From the NCBI GenBank assembly GCA_025751475.1, contig JAOWLD010000004.1, positions 219,566 to 283,565 on the forward strand: a stretch of 64,000 nt of DNA, read 5' to 3'. The position numbers and the translations under genes are program-made. The notes under the pieces were generated by a model. It saw only the letters and a program-made list of their open reading frames with translations, had not been told where the DNA came from and made no database searches. Shown here in pieces: positions 62,785 to 64,000 of the stretch (position 1 is its first letter; each line of letters opens with the position of its first letter). This DNA is from Rhodobacteraceae bacterium XHP0102 (GTDB taxonomy: Bacteria > Pseudomonadota > Alphaproteobacteria > Rhodobacterales > Rhodobacteraceae).

Positions 62785-64000
62785 ATGGCAAAAGATCTCG
62801 AGATCACCTCAAAAGTGGCAACTGGCCTCTCCAACTCTGCTCGGAAAGATGAGGCGCTTAAAAAACTGATCGGCGCCTGGAACAGCAAGAGCGTCCAGGC
62901 CGGCAAGCGCGTGGGCACCTTCGGGCTCATGGCAGCAGCGCTGGCGGCCTGTGGCGGTGGTGGATCCGGTGGCAGTGGCACCGACGGTGGCGGTAACACC
63001 ATCAGCTTCGGGGTAACGCCTGTGGTTGCTGGTGCGACCACTGTTAGCGGGACTTTTGCGTTTTTCGATAGTGCCGATGCGGAGATTACGTCGATCACGG
63101 CGGATACTCAGGACATTGCGGATAAGCTGCTGGAATATGCCGTAGAAGGCACGCCAGAGGATGTAACCGGGGTCACAACAATCAACTTGGCGGGTGGCGT
63201 GACCCTCGTTGCGACTGTCGAGGATCTTGCGCAGGTGCAGGTGACGGGTTCGGGGAATGTGTGGGCGCTTGTCGGGACAGCGGTGCCTGCGGTGGCGGAT
63301 CACGGGACTTTCGCGCTGGACATCGATATCACCGGCGACCTGATTTTTGACATGGATGGTGACACCCGTGGCGGGCTAGACCAAGAAGTTGCGATAACTG
63401 GCACGATCGATTTGAATTTTGGCGACATCATCGTAAGCGATGGCGTGGTTGACCTGACCGGCGCCGCCCTGGCTCGTATCGGTCAAACCGTCGAGATCAA
63501 TTCGACCTTGATCATGACATACGACCAGTTTGTTGCGGCCTTGGAGGCGGAGACTTCCTTTTCTGGTGCTGGGAACCTTGTCGTGAAGATGGGCCCGACC
63601 GACGGCGATTTGCTTGAGGGTTATCTGGCGGTTTCGCACCTTTTGGGTCAAGTGCAGTTGCAAGATCCTATCGCTGGCCCCAAGACTTTCATTCTTGAAG
63701 GTTCCGGGGGCGCGCAATCACTCGAGGTGTCGCCGCAAGATATCGAACTGACCGTTAGCCGCTTTGTGGATCAGGCGCTAACGCTGTTGGAGCAACGTAT
63801 CCAAGGTTTTGCGGACAGCGAGGATTTCACGACGCTTGCTAGCATTGCGGGTGACTTTTCTGCGTTGAGCGCGGCGATTACGACGCTTCAGGGATCCGTT
63901 GGCACGGATGATGGCGAGGGTGACCTTTTCACGCGTCTTGACGCGCTGGAGACCGCTGTGAACACGGAGCTTGAGAACCGTGTTGCGGATCTTGAGCTTT
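62785..64000 (+). CDS. Large surface lipoprotein or S-layer/adhesin-like protein, 5' part
   Basis: An open frame of 405 codons with no stop before the right edge. AAGGAG eight bases upstream fixes the ATG at 62785. Residues 1-41 are charged and cytoplasmic-like (AKDLEITSKVATGLSNSARK), then a short hydrophobic stretch ends in a lipobox-like LAACGGGGSGG with Cys at about 54. The remainder is rich in Gly, Asp, Thr, Val and Ala, poor in Lys and Cys, with beta-strand rhythm (HGTFALDIDITGDLIFDMDG, ITGTIDLNFGDIIVSDG). From about 320 it becomes helical with heptads (LTLLEQRIQGF, LFTRLDALETAVNTELENRV). This fits a surface or S-layer type protein with a stalk. No named family is recognised. Confidence 0.75.
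   Translation, partial: MAKDLEITSKVATGLSNSARKDEALKKLIGAWNSKSVQAGKRVGTFGLMAAALAACGGGGSGGSGTDGGGNTISFGVTPVVAGATTVSGTFAFFDSADAEITSITADTQDIADKLLEYAVEGTPEDVTGVTTINLAGGVTLVATVEDLAQVQVTGSGNVWALVGTAVPAVADHGTFALDIDITGDLIFDMDGDTRGGLDQEVAITGTIDLNFGDIIVSDGVVDLTGAALARIGQTVEINSTLIMTYDQFVAALEAETSFSGAGNLVVKMGPTDGDLLEGYLAVSHLLGQVQLQDPIAGPKTFILEGSGGAQSLEVSPQDIELTVSRFVDQALTLLEQRIQGFADSEDFTTLASIAGDFSALSAAITTLQGSVGTDDGEGDLFTRLDALETAVNTELENRVADLEL

Overview
The window is a chromosomal segment of an alphaproteobacterium, almost certainly a member of the Rhodobacterales (Roseobacter/Paracoccaceae type). Pointers are the gene sets nrdR-ribD-ribE-nusB, mmcB with its DUF6324 neighbour, DUF6476-rluD, yajC-secDF-Mth938 and hflKC-DUF2065-htrA, a PccR/ScfR-type acyl-CoA regulator with TTTGCAAA boxes, and a tRNA-His of the alphaproteobacterial type without G-1. 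The DNA looks moderately GC-rich and is densely coded. I found no CRISPR array, rRNA operon, prophage or intact insertion sequence.

Layout: 1-1.6 kb carries the start of lepA, a copper chaperone with a small Cys-rich partner, and rpmB (all minus). 1.9-9.4 kb is nrdR-ribD, then an opposed capsule module (kpsS, an outer-membrane export lipoprotein, kpsC), then ribE and nusB; ribBA and ribH are not here. 9.5-12.3 kb has a small membrane protein, a candidate structured RNA (possibly 6S), mmcB, DUF6324, tRNA-His, DUF6476 and rluD. 12.3-18.7 kb has a gamma-glutamyltransferase-like enzyme, rpoH, an ArgP-type LysR regulator divergent from an EamA transporter, a HAD-like protein lacking its catalytic Asp, and yebC. 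18.7-28.4 kb holds mostly housekeeping or poorly characterised genes (SLC13 permease, YmdB-type phosphoesterase, fthC, VOC, GNAT, TerB-J protein, EEP nuclease-like, M3 peptidase, Gfo/Idh/MocA oxidoreductase). 28.5-36.5 kb has YdcH, CoxG-like, pccR, a TspO-like protein, serS, yajC-secD-secF and an Mth938-type gene.

36.5-37.3 kb is a compact TumE-type toxin/HTH antitoxin pair behind a perfect palindrome. 37.3-45 kb is a probable polyamine (gamma-glutamylated putrescine) catabolic region: class III aminotransferase, DegT-type aminotransferase, PuuB-like oxidase, two glutamine-synthetase-like ligases and a class I amidotransferase. 45-55.4 kb has TerB, rlmJ, pyrG, secG, purA, DUF2842, a large acidic low-complexity protein, thiN, rpiA and gor. 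55.5-60.2 kb is the membrane quality-control unit hflK-hflC-DUF2065-htrA plus a lipoprotein.

From about 60.2 kb to the right edge the character changes: AT-rich spacers, an HTH orphan, a stand-alone MASE1-like membrane protein, about 570 bases with no recognisable gene, an orphan GC-rich gene, and the start of a long Gly/Asp/Thr-rich surface lipoprotein that runs off the window behind a leader of about 440 bases. This last part looks like accessory DNA and is the best place to look for something new. Statements about family roles come from general knowledge; no database search was possible.
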